64,000 bases of DNA from Mimachlamys varia (taxonomy: Eukaryota > Mollusca > Bivalvia > Pectinida > Pectinidae): positions 33,658,201 through 33,722,200 of the forward strand of contig OX392527.1 in NCBI GenBank assembly GCA_947623455.1, given 5' to 3'. Made by a program: the position numbers and the translations under genes. Positions within the stretch are counted from its first letter, which is position 1, and the number at the start of each line of letters is the position of its first letter. Under the pieces are notes generated by a model, which saw only the letters and a list, made by a program, of their open reading frames with translations, searched no databases and was not told where the DNA came from. Below are positions 19,486 to 31,431 of the stretch, in pieces.

Positions 19486-22392
19486 TGGGAATAATACATA
19501 TTGACATTGCGACATTAGGGGTATCACATATTGACATTGCGACATTAGGGATATCACATATTGCCATTGCGACATTAGGGATATCACATATTGGCATTGC
19601 GACATTAGGGATATCACATATTGACATTGCAACATTAGGGATATCACATATTGACATTGCGACGCTAGGGGTATCACATATTGACATTGCGACGTTAGGG
19701 ATATCACATATTGCCATTGCGACATTAGGGATATCACATATTGGCATTGCGACATAAGGGGATATCACATATTGACATTGCGACATTAGGGATATCACAT
19801 ATTTATATTGCGACATTAGGGATATCACATATTGACATTGTGACATTAGGGATATCACATATTGACATTGCGACATTAGGGATATCACATATTGGCATTG
19901 CGACATTAGGGATATCACATATTGATATTGCAACATTAGGAATATCACATATTGACATTGCGACATTAGGGATATCACATATTGATATGGCAACATTAGG
20001 GATATCATATATTGACATTGCGACATTAGGGATATCACATATTGACATTGCGACATTAGGGATATCACATATTGGCATTGCGACGCTAGGGATATCACAT
20101 ATTGACGTGGCGACATCAGGGGTATCACATATTGACATTGCGACATCAGGGATATCACATATTGACATTGCGACATTAGGGATATCATATATTGACATTG
20201 CGACATTAGGGATATCACATATTGACATTGCGACATTAGGGGTATCACATATTGGCATTGCGACATTAGGGATATCACATATTGACATTGTGACATTAGG
20301 GATATCACATATTGACATTGCGACGTAAGGGATATCACATATTGACATTGTGACATTAGGGATATCACATATTGACATTGCGACATTAGGGATATCACAT
20401 ATTGACATTGTGACATTAGGGATATCACATATTGACGTGGCGACATTAGGGATATCATATATTGACATTGCGACATTAGGGATATCACATATTGACATTG
20501 CGACATTAGGGATATCACATATTGATATGGCAACATTAGGGATATCATATATTGACATTGCGACATTAGGGATATCACATATTGACATTGCGACATTAGG
20601 GATATCACATATTGACATTGCGACGTTAAGGATATCACATATTGACGTGGCGACATCAGGGGTATCACATATTGACATTGCGACATCAGGGATATCACAT
20701 ATTGACATTGCGACATAAGGGATATCACATATTGACATTGCGACATAAGGGATATCATATATTGACATTGCGACATTAGGGATATCACATATTGACATTG
20801 CGACATTAGGGATATCACATATTGACATTGCGACATTAGGGGTATCACATATTGGCATTGCGACATTAGGGGTATCACATATTGGCATTGCGACATTAGG
20901 GATATCACATATTGACATTGCGACATTAGGGATATCACATATTGACATTGCGACATTAGGGATATCACATATTGACATTGCGACATTAGGGATATCACAT
21001 ATTGACATTTCGACATTAGGGATATCATATATTGACATTGCGACATTAGGGATATCACATATTGACATTGCGACATCAGGGATATCACATATTGATATTG
21101 CAACATTAGGGATATCATATATTGACATTGCGACATTAGGGATATCATATATTGACATTGCGACATTAGGGATATCACATATTGACATTGCGACATTAGG
21201 GATATCACATATTGACATTGCGACATTAGTGGTATCACATATTGACATTGCGTCATTAGGGATATCATATATTGACATTGCGACATTAGGGATATCACAT
21301 ATTTATATTGCGACGTTAGGGATATCACATATTGACATTGCGACATTAGGGGTATCACATATTGACATTGCGACGTTAGGGATATCACATATTGACATTG
21401 CGACATTAGGGGTATCACATATTGATATTGCAACATTAGGGATATCATATATTGACATTGCGACATTAGGGTTATCACATATTGACATTGTGACATTAGG
21501 GATATCATATATTGACATTGCGACATTAGGGATATCACATATTGACATTGCGATATTAGGGATATCACATATTGACATTGCGACATTAGGGATATCACAT
21601 ATTGACATTGCGACATTAGGGATATCACATATTGACATTGCGACGTTAGGGATATCACATATTGACATTGCGACGTTAGGGATATCATATATTGACATTG
21701 CGACATTAGGGATATCATATATTGACATTGCGACATTAGGGATATCACATATTGACATTGCGACATTAGGGATATCACATATTGACATTGCGACATCAGG
21801 GATATCACATATTGACATTGCGACGTTAGGGATATCACATATTGACATTGCGACGTTAGGGATATCACATATTGACATTGCGACATTAGGGGTATCGCAT
21901 ATTGATATTGCAACATTAGGGATATCATATATTGACATTGCGACATTAGGGTTATCACATATTGACATTGCGACGTTAGGGATATCACATATTGACATTG
22001 CGACGTTAGGGATATCACATATTGACGTGGCGACATGAGGGGTATCACATATTGACATTGCGACATCAGGGATATCACATATTGCCATTGCGACATTAGG
22101 GATATCACATATTGACATTGCGACATTAGGGATATCATATATTGACATTGCGACATTAGGGATATCACATATTGACATTGCGACATGAGGGGTATCACAT
22201 ATTGACATTGCGACATTAGGGATATCACATATTGACATTGCGACGTTAGGGATATCACATATTGATATTGCGACATTAGGGGTATCACATATTGATATTG
22301 CGACATTAGGGATATCACATATTGACATTGCGACATTAGGGATATCAGATATTGACATTGCGACATTAGGGAATAATACATATTGATGTGGC
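19486..22392 (+). repeat. 30-bp minisatellite, about 96 units
   Basis: The unit is GATATCACATATTGACATTG followed by CGACATTAGG, 30 bp, so frames stay open through many units on both strands (longest 981 codons, - strand, repeating MSQCQYVISL). Variants (CATCAGG, GATATGGCAACATT, GACGTGGCGAC) recur with periods of 540, 480 and 150 bp. A one-base insertion at about 19757 breaks phase. The boundary variant GGGAATAATACATATTGA is present at both ends. No promoter, splice site or non-repeat coding flank is seen, so I regard the open frames as by-products of the unit length. Confidence 0.95.
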
Positions 22393-22394
22393 GA

Positions 22395-24145
22395 CAATTA
22401 TAAAACCACCAACCATTACTATGGAGACGACGGTATGGTTCTTAGGAATCATTGACAATGATGCATTTGGGTATTATTAGCGAGAGAAGAATATGACAAG
22501 CCTGCCGAATGTTGCAACCAGTTTTTTCATCTTCTGTTTTCTGTATGAATGAAAAACTGTTACGTCAGTAAATGTAAGATATATATGAACAAGTAGCATA
22601 AGGAAAGTTAAAACAGAACTTAACAAGCTCCATGTCTTATACAAAAAATGAAAGTCGTCTTGAAGTTGGAATGTGGACGCTTTGTGTCAACATGTAATAT
22701 CATTAGATGTGATTTGAAGAACGCGTAAGTGTGAGCCGCGAGTGTTATGGTGCACAAAAATCAAGAGACATCCAGGGATTTAGTTGTAGAATATCATAAG
22801 ATCATTAGATTTCGGAAATAAGATTGATTGAATATAGGTCATTCTTATTACAATGTAGATAGGGCTACACTCAGTACTGTATAGCGATATTAAAGCTACG
22901 TCAGCAGTTGGTTTTGACAAAAAATAATATCCTTTTATCAATAATTGATCGTTATAACGACAAAAAGGATTTCTGTTGTTGTTTATTAAGCGGACATATG
23001 TGACGTATACGGTTGTAACAGATGAGATATAACTATATGTTTATATTCAGTATACCTAAAAGCATTGACGAAAATTGCATTTATTTTCCATATCAGCATT
23101 GATCTGACCACTGTGTATTGGTGTACTACAATGACGTAACGAATGGCGTAGTTTGTTCATCTTCGCCTAGTCCGCTAAATATTGGGATTGCTGGTGGTCC
23201 GATATCGGAAACCATAAGGGACTAACGTCCGCCGTGATACATACCTCGGTGTAGATTTGTTATGCTAATATGAATAAACATTAAACATGATTTGCAAGAT
23301 TAAAGCTTAAATAAAGTGCTTAATGTATATGATAAAAACATACGACTTGTACAAATTCTACGAACTAATCTTGAAAATGGAACTTGTGTGTTTTTTGTCA
23401 TGCTGTTGCTAGCGCAGTCACACTGCTCTCGCTGCTGCATTGTCCCTTTGTATAAACAGACAAAATACATGCAGTTTTTTTAATGAATGCTTGCATCTGA
23501 AAATTAAATAAATTCAATATATTTCGTTCAACCTGCATGGGATCATAACATTGGCTTGATGGACATACTTGATATATGATATTGTTAAATATAAATATGC
23601 TATTATGAACTTATGAATGTTGAAAAATAAACACAAGTCGATATTTCTTGATCACTATGTTCGAACAACACTCAACACATGATAAGTATGTTGTTGTGTC
23701 TGCTGGCAAGGCATCTAATAGCTTGGTCCTTGTAAGCAAACGCTATCACATCACAGAAAGAACTAGGCCTGCTTGATAACCAAGGTAACCCTACTCACAC
23801 ACTGACCGGGATTTCGAAAGATGAAATACTATCTAGCCATACAGCAGTATTGCAATATTTCATGATATCGGTTAATGAGAAAGACGCCGACCTACGTCGT
23901 TTATTTTGTAGCAGGCCTGGTCTTGGTCTTTTATGGTCATCAATTAATGTAACATCACAAACAAAATAAAAGCAGTTCACTTGTTTCAGTCATCATATTT
24001 GTACAAGTGCGTTGGAAGACAATACTGTTCTGCATAAAAACAATGGTAGTATAGAGAATAACCTTTTGCCATTTAACAAATAAACAAGCTAAATGTTATT
24101 GCGGTACTAGACTAAGTCAATAAAGCCTAATATTCTTATAATTTA
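22395..24145. other. No recognisable gene
   Basis: About 1.75 kb of AT-rich sequence with no gene, RNA gene or clear repeat. A 61-codon frame on the - strand (23795-23980) is unsupported. Confidence 0.4.
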
Positions 24146-24339
24146 GTTTGGTTTTATTGTTTTTACGTCCTTCCAACAGCTATTGTCATTTAAGGACATG
24201 CGGTGTATGCGATGTGTGTGTGTGTTTTGAGAGCATGTGTATTTGGGAGGCTGCTGTATGTTCGTGTTAGCCTTCTTGCGTTAGTCCGGATCTATTGCTG
24301 ATTTAAAATGCTACCACACAAAGTTTACTGCCAAAGGCC

Positions 24340-25070
24340 TTCCGCAGAACATACCACCTTATCACATTATACCGACACATACACTGGCATGTCTCGGCCA
24401 GGGTACACAACATACCACCATATCACATTATACCGACACATACTTTGGTATGTCTCGGCGAGGGTACAGAACATACCACCTTTATCACATGATACCGACA
24501 CATACTCTGGTATGTCTCGGCCAGGGTACAGAACATACCACCTATCACATTATACCGACACATACTCTGGTATGTCTCGGCCAGGGTACAGAACATACTA
24601 CCTTATCACATTATACCGACACATACTCTGGTATGTCTCTGCCAGGGTACAGAACATACCACCTTTATCACATGATACCGACACATACTCTGGTATGTCT
24701 CGGCCAGGGTACAGAACATACCACCTATCACATTATACCGACACATACTCTGGTATGTCTCGGCCAGGGTACAGAACAACCACCTGTCACATTATACCGA
24801 CACATACTCTGGTATGTCTCGGCCAGGATACAGAACATACCACCTTTATCACATTATACCGACACATACTCTGGTATGTCTCGGCCAGGGTACAAAACAT
24901 ACCACCTTATCACATTATATCGACACATACTCTGGTATGTCTCGGCCAGGGTACAGAACATACTACCTTATCACATTATACCGACACATACTCTGGTATG
25001 TCTCGACCAGGGTACACAACATACCACTATATCACATTATACCGACACATACTCTAGTATGTCTCGTAAC
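24340..25070 (+). repeat. ~61-bp tandem repeat, about 12 units
   Basis: The unit carries CATTATACCGACACATACTC, TGGTATGTCTCGGCCAGGGT and ACAGAACATACCACC. Small length differences (60-62 bp) let several frames stay open; these frames (up to 249 codons) are repeat artefacts. Confidence 0.9.
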
Positions 25071-25238
25071 ATAAAGCTTTCCTTACAGGGGCGAACGCTC
25101 AACTAAAGCCTTCCTTACAGGGGCGAACGCTCAACTAAAGCCTTTCTTACAGGGGCGAACGCTCAACTAAAGCCTTTCTTGCAGGGGCGAACGCTCAACT
25201 AAAGCCTTCCTTACAGGGGCGAACGCTCAACTAAAGGA
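25071..25238 (+). repeat. 31-bp tandem repeat, five units
   Basis: Unit AAAGCCTTCCTTACAGGGGC followed by GAACGCTCAACT. Its reverse complement corresponds to TTGAGCGTTCGCC...GAGGAAGGCT, the tRNA-like segment of the type 2 elements. Confidence 0.9.
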
Positions 25239-25249
25239 TCCTTATCAGC

Positions 25250-27120
25250 AAAGTTTTTTTTATCGCTGGTGCTGTTAATTGCTCTAACGAACCCTTAACA
25301 AACTTCTTACAACTATTCTTAATAGTATTAAATCACGGCTACAGACTTATTGTGACACTGTGAACTCCAGAAGTGGAATTAACGGGATATGACAATTTTG
25401 AAAATCTCTAAAAGATATTCTAACACATCTTGAACCCTCTCTTCCAAAAACATTTTGTCTATCAGTGTAACTGTGATACACAATATTAATTCCACCCTAA
25501 ACACTACTATACCTCATACCAAACCATGTATGGCCCTATACTACCTTGCAACATACTTTGTGAAGAACGCAACAAAACTATAAAGTTGACATATACCGAA
25601 GAATATATATTACGAATGATTAAATTCGGTCGTAGTAGGCAATATATTTGTTGAATCTGGAGGACAGATTTTCCAACAGGCAAATTAATTGTTGTGATTA
25701 AAGTTGTTATTGATTAGCCATATATCTATTTTGAAAAGCTGGAAATTAAAGGCGTCTACTTGTGAAGCTTCTGAATAATATTGGCGGTCTCTAGGCAACG
25801 TGCATCTTATATGGATTCGTTAGATTGATATCTACTTCAACAAAGCATAATTTGTAAGTTCGGCGTAACTTTCCAAGATGGTTTTAGTGTCATGTCAGAA
25901 CAACTTAGTTATAATTAGAAATTCACGTGGATATGAAGACAATAATAAAGACTTTAGGAACGTCATAGTAACGGGAAACTATCCATGGCAACTAAAATAT
26001 GTTCAAAACTTGGTTACGTAGGTCGGCTGGAGATGCCAGTGTGTTTCTGAATTGATACTGTCAGACAAGTGTTTAAATTGTTATACTGGTACACTTCAAA
26101 GATACGAACTCGATGCATGATGCATGTCGTTCAATTGGATATCAACCATTAACAAACAGTAATGAAATGCTTGTATCAGCAATTGTCTCAACTCTAAGTT
26201 GATATCTATGATAAATGTTTAAAGATATATTTCTGATACAAGATTTATAAGATCCATGCGTATCTGTCCCTTTGCCTGTGCGTCGATACAGTTTCATTAC
26301 TAGAGAAGCCACGGTATACTATTTGCTGGTTTTATAAGACCATGTGATACTTCAAGAAAAATTGAATGTTATCACTTCTTTTGCATTTAAAATAATGTGT
26401 TTTACAATCAATGAATTTCGTCCTGGCGTTACAACTAACCAAAAGGTCCTGCCTTCAGCCTTTGGCTTTTGGATCATGTACACAGTGATTACTTAATACA
26501 AAAATGCAATATAAACTGTTGCCCTCCAAGCAGGGTAAAATATACAAAATATTTTACGATTACTTCGAATCTGATATCCTAAGTCATTCCCATGTTAAGC
26601 TATAATAAAAAGGCATCGTATATGTTTAAAATAAACATAAATTCCCATCTGATGCTTTGAATTTGAGATTATAGATAAAATTGCCATTAACATGTAGTAT
26701 GTTAACAACTCGACGACTGTCCTCTGACGTACAAGTGTATATTACTGGGCGAGCTAGTCGTCTTTAGAAACTGCATCTAGATTGCAGAAGTACCTCTTCT
26801 GAAGGATTAACTCCTACAACACAGATAAACAAATAAATTAACATATATTAGTATATATACGTGTCTCCAATTCAGAATAAATAAGTGGGTTCAAAAGTGC
26901 ATTGCAGTGTTTCAATAAGAATGTATACATTGTTATGCTGATTATTTTGTACAATCTTCATGAAAAATTGAATTATAGTTGAAAAGTTATTGGGCTTTTG
27001 CCATAATTATTTATTTTCTACTTCCAAAATTAAGATATATGGAATATTTATCGATCTACACACGAAATAACAAAAAAACAAAAATGAACAAAATGATCTT
27101 TTCCAATAAGACATACTGCT
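25250..27120. other. No recognisable gene
   Basis: About 1.9 kb without a supported gene or recognised repeat. Confidence 0.4.
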
Positions 27121-27127
27121 ATGAAGT

Positions 27128-27290
27128 ACCACTGGCGCTGGCGCTCTACCACTGGGCCACGATTTCGAGATCTATGTTGGTCGGTCGCCATGTACTGCCC
27201 AAGGGTCAGTGTTTTTTCTCAAGGCTCCCTCCACGTCCTTAAATGACCATAGTTTTTAAAAGGATGTAAACAAACAACCAAAAACCAAAC
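27128..27290 (+). mobile_element. Degenerate SINE-like fragment
   Basis: The stretch with GTCAGTGTTTTTTCTCAAGG, CCTCCACGTCCTTAAATGAC and then an A-rich GTAAACAAACAACC tail parallels the 3' half of the type 1 SINEs. The tRNA-like head is not recognisable. Confidence 0.45.
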
Positions 27291-27299
27291 ATAAAAACT

Positions 27300-27930
27300 C
27301 TATTTTCAACATTTCATAATTAAGGAATGATGACTTCGGTCAAGTTTCTGGTTGTCTTTATACTCCCATAATAATAATTTCCCTGCGTTGCAAGAAGGCT
27401 GACATTTTTTATTATGCTCAATAATAGGAGTTGGGTGTTTTTTTCTAATTTCTTTTCCCGGTTCTCTGTTTCAGGACCTGATGCTACTTAGATTTCCATG
27501 GGGGATTTCGTCGGTGAGGTAAAAGACATTTGCACTTTCGGAACACGCAATCTTGATATTTTTTGTTCCATACATAATCACTGTCGTATTCCCGTTAGGG
27601 AGGAGATATTCAAAGATGGCAGTCAGAACAGTTCGGCAAAGGTTGGTATCTGCTTACCATGCCCAGTTCTCCATATTGTCAAACTTTTAGTGCTATATTT
27701 TACTGTAGACAGTTTATGGAGTGACTTAAATCATTTCCGTGTACAGTTTCGGTGCATATACTGCAAGACATTCGATTTTTTGCAATTACATGTTCAAGTT
27801 TATCGCACTTTTGTTTACGAAGTGCATATGCTAAATCAAATTGTGTTGTTCTCTTCCCTTAGCGAGCTTGTTTGTCGCAAATATCGTCATATATGCTTTT
27901 AATCGGCTGTGATAAAGATTTCTGTCCAAT
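27300..27930. other. Unassigned region with one 134-codon open frame
   Basis: A + strand frame at 27498-27902 starts MGDFVGEVKDICTFGTRNLD and contains several cysteines, but I recognise no family and see no splice or promoter signal that supports it. Not called as a gene. Confidence 0.3.
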
Positions 27931-28402
27931 CTCATGATCGATCTAATTATGTTGTCCTACCGTTACTGAGCTTGTTGTCAACAACTAGCGTGCCATGTTT
28001 GTATTCGGATACGATAAAAAATTCTGTCAGCTGATTTGGTTCAGTTATTCATTACTAATTGACGAAATAACGAAACAATAATAGTCTTATTTAGAAAGGG
28101 AGTGGATATAATAGGGAATGGAGAGAAAATATAACCTTACGGTGAATTATCTCCATACTTTTTTTATGTCCTCTCCTTATCCAAAAAAGTCTTATTTTCA
28201 GGCTACTTCCCCAGATTTACTTGCTCGAAAAAGGTGAGTCTCCTCCACTTCCTTGTTGTTTTGTAATTTTGTCAATACGTGATGAATTACTGAACCAAAT
28301 GAGCTGACAGAATTTTTTATCGTATCCGAATTCATACATGTCACGCTATTATTTGACTACAAGCTCAGTAACGGTAGGACAACATAATTAGATCGATCAT
28401 AT
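27931..28402. mobile_element. Foldback element with ~140-bp arms
   Basis: The left arm (27931-28070) contains ATGATCGATCTAATTATGTT, CCTACCGTTACTGAGCTTG and TATCGTATCC-type sequence. The right arm (28261-28402) is its reverse complement with few mismatches. A ~190-bp unrelated centre separates them. No coding frame. Confidence 0.8.
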
Positions 28403-28842
28403 GCCCTTTAGACACGAAAGTGCTAGAAACTGCAGTTTGAAGTTTCCTTCAGTTTTGTCCACTGTAACTATACACAGATGTACTCCAGAGTAATCCTATA
28501 AATTACCCACTGCAACTCTACACTGATGTAATTCAGAGTAATCCCACGAATTATTCACTGTAAATTAAATAAAGCTTGATAAAAGGAGAACCGAGCATTT
28601 TAAGCAGTAGCCTATCTTTGTCGAAATGCCCGGACTGCCATCTTGGGATATCCCCTCCCTACCGGATACAAGGAAGCGGTAATGCGGAGGCGCTTATCAT
28701 GACAGGTAACAAAAATCTTGCCAAATCTTTTAATTTTTAAGATACATCGACGATATATTATATATAAGTAACAAAATAAAAATGCTGACCACATTGCCCT
28801 TCTGCACTGAAAAACGGAAAAATAAGATACAAAAGAACCTTC
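28403..28842. other. No recognisable gene
   Basis: A short direct repeat (ACTGTAACTATACACAGATG and a near copy about 56 bp later, near 28460 and 28515) is visible; nothing else. Confidence 0.4.
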
Positions 28843-29118
28843 TACATCTGCTGCCTGCCTCGATCTTTGCTTAAACAATGACCAACATGGATAGCTTACA
28901 ACTAAGCTATACGATTTCCATTTTCTGATCTTGAACTTTCTCTTTCTTGGTGATACCATCCCTAATCTCCATCCTATCATGTTAAATGACGCAGTTGATT
29001 CGGTATTCTAGAGTTTGCTCTAAGCAAATATTTTCGTGATTTTCTTGCTGACAAACAAAATTACAACACAGGGATTCGAGAGATGTACGTTGATGAGGAC
29101 TATGAGTAAGTGTAATGG
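28843..29118 (+). pseudogene. Degraded fragment of the reverse-transcriptase family
   Basis: Nucleotides match the 56165-56580 copy: the block encoding YLDLYLN...LYDKRDD is recognisable around 28845-28915, and that for SQLIRYSRAC...RLLTNK around 28988-29060. It carries several deletions and stops, and its 3' UTR is missing. Confidence 0.6.
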
Positions 29119-29399
29119 TTTTATGTTATAAGGTTTGATGTCAAATAAAAAATCCTAAATAAATAAAAAAATGTAACCATTTTTTATTTTTTTTTTTCAT
29201 CAATACAATAGTAATAGTTGACCTTGATTGACTTTCCAAGTCACAGAAGGCATATGGGTAAAATTGTTTAAAAACTTCTTTTTGTTCTGAATAATCGACA
29301 AGCCCGGGGTAACGATGTTTGGCAAGAAGCATGCTTGAATAAGGGGTTTCAAAGTGTGTGTAAATATTTGATACTGACATACTCTAAACTGACTCTTCT

Positions 29400-29590
29400 G
29401 CTTCTACATTAGTTTATTTTTTTGGATTCCCACCTTTTGGGCCCTAGCATCACTGATGATCCTAGGAGGACGAAACATCTGTATGATGCATTTTAATTCA
29501 TTTTTTTCGGGAAACTGTATCTATTACAAAAGTTAAAAGGTGCAGCGTATGTGTGGATTACGTCATCCATAACAGAAAAGAAAAAGAAAA
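29400..29590 (+). mobile_element. Retrozyme-like dispersed repeat, copy B (+ strand)
   Basis: Opposite in orientation to most copies. The order is GGATTCCCACCTTTTGGGCC, the ribozyme, TTTTAATTCATTTTTT, CTGTATCTATTAC and a GTGCAGCGTATGTGTG end. Truncated relative to the copy at 31430-31840. Confidence 0.7.
29447..29489 (+). ncRNA. Hammerhead ribozyme motif, copy B (core damaged)
   Basis: Helix I GCATCA/TGATGC is perfect and CTGATGA and CGAAAC are present. One base is missing after CTGATGA (the G that normally starts helix II), leaving TCC/GGA. Helix III AC/GT has an ATCT loop. Probably inactive or weak. Confidence 0.65.
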
Positions 29591-29599
29591 AAAAAAAAC

Positions 29600-30825
29600 A
29601 TTTTCATATTTGTAAAATTTTGATGTGCATTGTGCTTTTAGTACTCTCAGTACTTTGATTTATGCTTAACGATAAACGAAGCTTACTTTCGTACATAAAT
29701 TTAAAAGAGCATGAGGTTTGAAAAAAGGTTAGTGATGAAATATCAGATCGGCTCTAGATGTGAACAATTTATTTTGATTTAGAATTAACCATTACTCCGC
29801 TGAATTTTTGAATTCGTAATCGCTGACGAGTTATGGAAGGACGGACTACTTTTTAATGAAATATAAAATTAGATCTACACGTTCTCCTGCCTGTCATTGA
29901 ATTACGCTTATGGTTCCATGATAACTCTTACCACCACAGCCGATTATCTTCCTTCTCCTTGTCTATTATTACGGAAAATATTATGGGAGATTGGCAAACT
30001 CCTAGCCAGTCATAGACAGTTGTGGAATATCAGGTTGATCCTGTTGAATATGTTATGGTGGGGCAGAGCTGAGTAAGATAAAGTAATAATGCCGTTGAAG
30101 ACAGAAAACCTAAACAACATGTCTTTGAATTGTGTTGTTGATTACGTGAAATCAATCTCCTTCTCCCCCCCCCCCTCGACAAACAAAAAATAAAATAAAA
30201 CAAAAACATCGCAACGAACACATACCATTTTCACGAATGACGTTATCATGGTGATAAAGCACTGAGCAGTGGCTTGGTGCGCATTCAGTTTTGCAGATTA
30301 ATCTGTACTATATTGTATCTGACATAATGATTTCCCGTTTACAAGTGCGCGTAGTGCAGCACAGTACCGGGGGCTACGTAAACAAAGGTCGTTGATGTCT
30401 GACCGAGTCGCCAAGATCCCCGAGGACACTAACCAGGCTTAAAGTTATTAAAACTAGAATCAATGATGGGGGCTGGCTTTGTTTCCGGTCAGAATTGTAA
30501 AATGCTGACATGATTAGATACATATAAAGATTGTAAGAGGTCTGTTAGCAATACTTTAATCACATCTCTAATTCTGGACGAGTACCCAAGGTTCAAGCAG
30601 CGATATTTGCGCCATTATTGACCCTGTCAAACAGATCGTGACAGGTAGTTAGAGATTGCCTCAGTGATGTTCAGTAATACATACCACTATATCTGAACGA
30701 TATGGAGAAGTAGTAGTACTACATCTTAATAATATAACTATTTCTGAAATATTTTAAATGCGTACACTCTTATTACATGATACTGAGGTAAACTGCAGCG
30801 CAAACAACCTCAGTATTTAAGATCT
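29600..30825. other. No recognisable gene
   Basis: Contains a C-run near 30165-30175; otherwise no gene or repeat that I can support. Confidence 0.4.
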
Positions 30826-30829
30826 ACTC

Positions 30830-31430
30830 GGGGGGAAAAGTTTTTTTTAGCACGAATTACGTACTGCATAGGAAAATTGTCAAAATAATGTCATACACGG
30901 ATCGGATACTTCACAGGTAAAATGACCATATATTGTTAAACCCAGATTTGGTACTACAAAGGGGTAATGTCCCCATAATATCATGCACGGACTTCAAAGG
31001 GAAAATGTCCCCATAACGTTAAAAACGAATTGGGTACTACGAACTAAAAAGGTTATACTGTGTTATACTCGGACTAGGTACTACACAGGGAAAATGTCCC
31101 CATATTGTCAAATACGTATTGGGTTCTACAAAAGGTAAATGTTCCCTTAATGTTATTTTAGACTGGGTGCTACAAAAGCTTAGCGTTCCCATAATGATAT
31201 TCACGGATTCAATTTGGTACTACACAGGAAAAATATCCCCATAATGTTAAACTAGCACTAGTACTGGGTCCTACAAAGATAAAACGTCCCAACAAGGTTA
31301 TGGACGGATTGGGTACTACAAAGGTACAACGTCCTCAAAGTGTTTTACCAATATTTGGTACAACAAAGGTAAAACGTCACCATAATGTACACGCTGGGTA
31401 CTACAAAGGTTAAATGTTCCCATTAAGTTT
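30830..31430 (+). repeat. Degenerate tandem repeat (about 50-60 bp period)
   Basis: Diverged units share GGTACTACAAAGG, TAAAATGTCCCCATAATGTT and ACGGATTGGG. The array runs directly into retrozyme-like copy C. Confidence 0.75.
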
Positions 31431-31431
31431 A

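Larger units (their letters stand above)
24150..25245 (-). mobile_element. SINE-like type 2 element with two internal segments amplified
   Basis: Read on the - strand this is a type 2 element. Its tail is at 24150-24200 (GTTTTTACGTCC is the reverse of GGACGTAAAAAC), and the AGTAAAC/GCAGTATAC part lies near 24325. The middle of the element is expanded into the 61-bp array at 24340-25070 and the 31-bp array at 25071-25238. Corresponding single-copy segments can be read in the copy at 48680-49180. Confidence 0.65.

Noticed and set aside
19436..22381. 981-codon open frame on the - strand (and several shorter frames on both strands) in the 30-bp array
   Set aside because: The unit is exactly 30 bp and has no stop in several frames, so long frames are automatic. 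There is no signal peptide, non-repeat domain, promoter or splice signal.
19486..22392. CRISPR-like array
   Set aside because: There are no unique spacers: repeat units follow each other directly, and the context is eukaryotic.
24308..25106. Three overlapping open frames of 86-249 codons with Tyr/His-rich repeats
   Set aside because: All lie in the 61-bp array derived from a SINE-like element; frames change between units.
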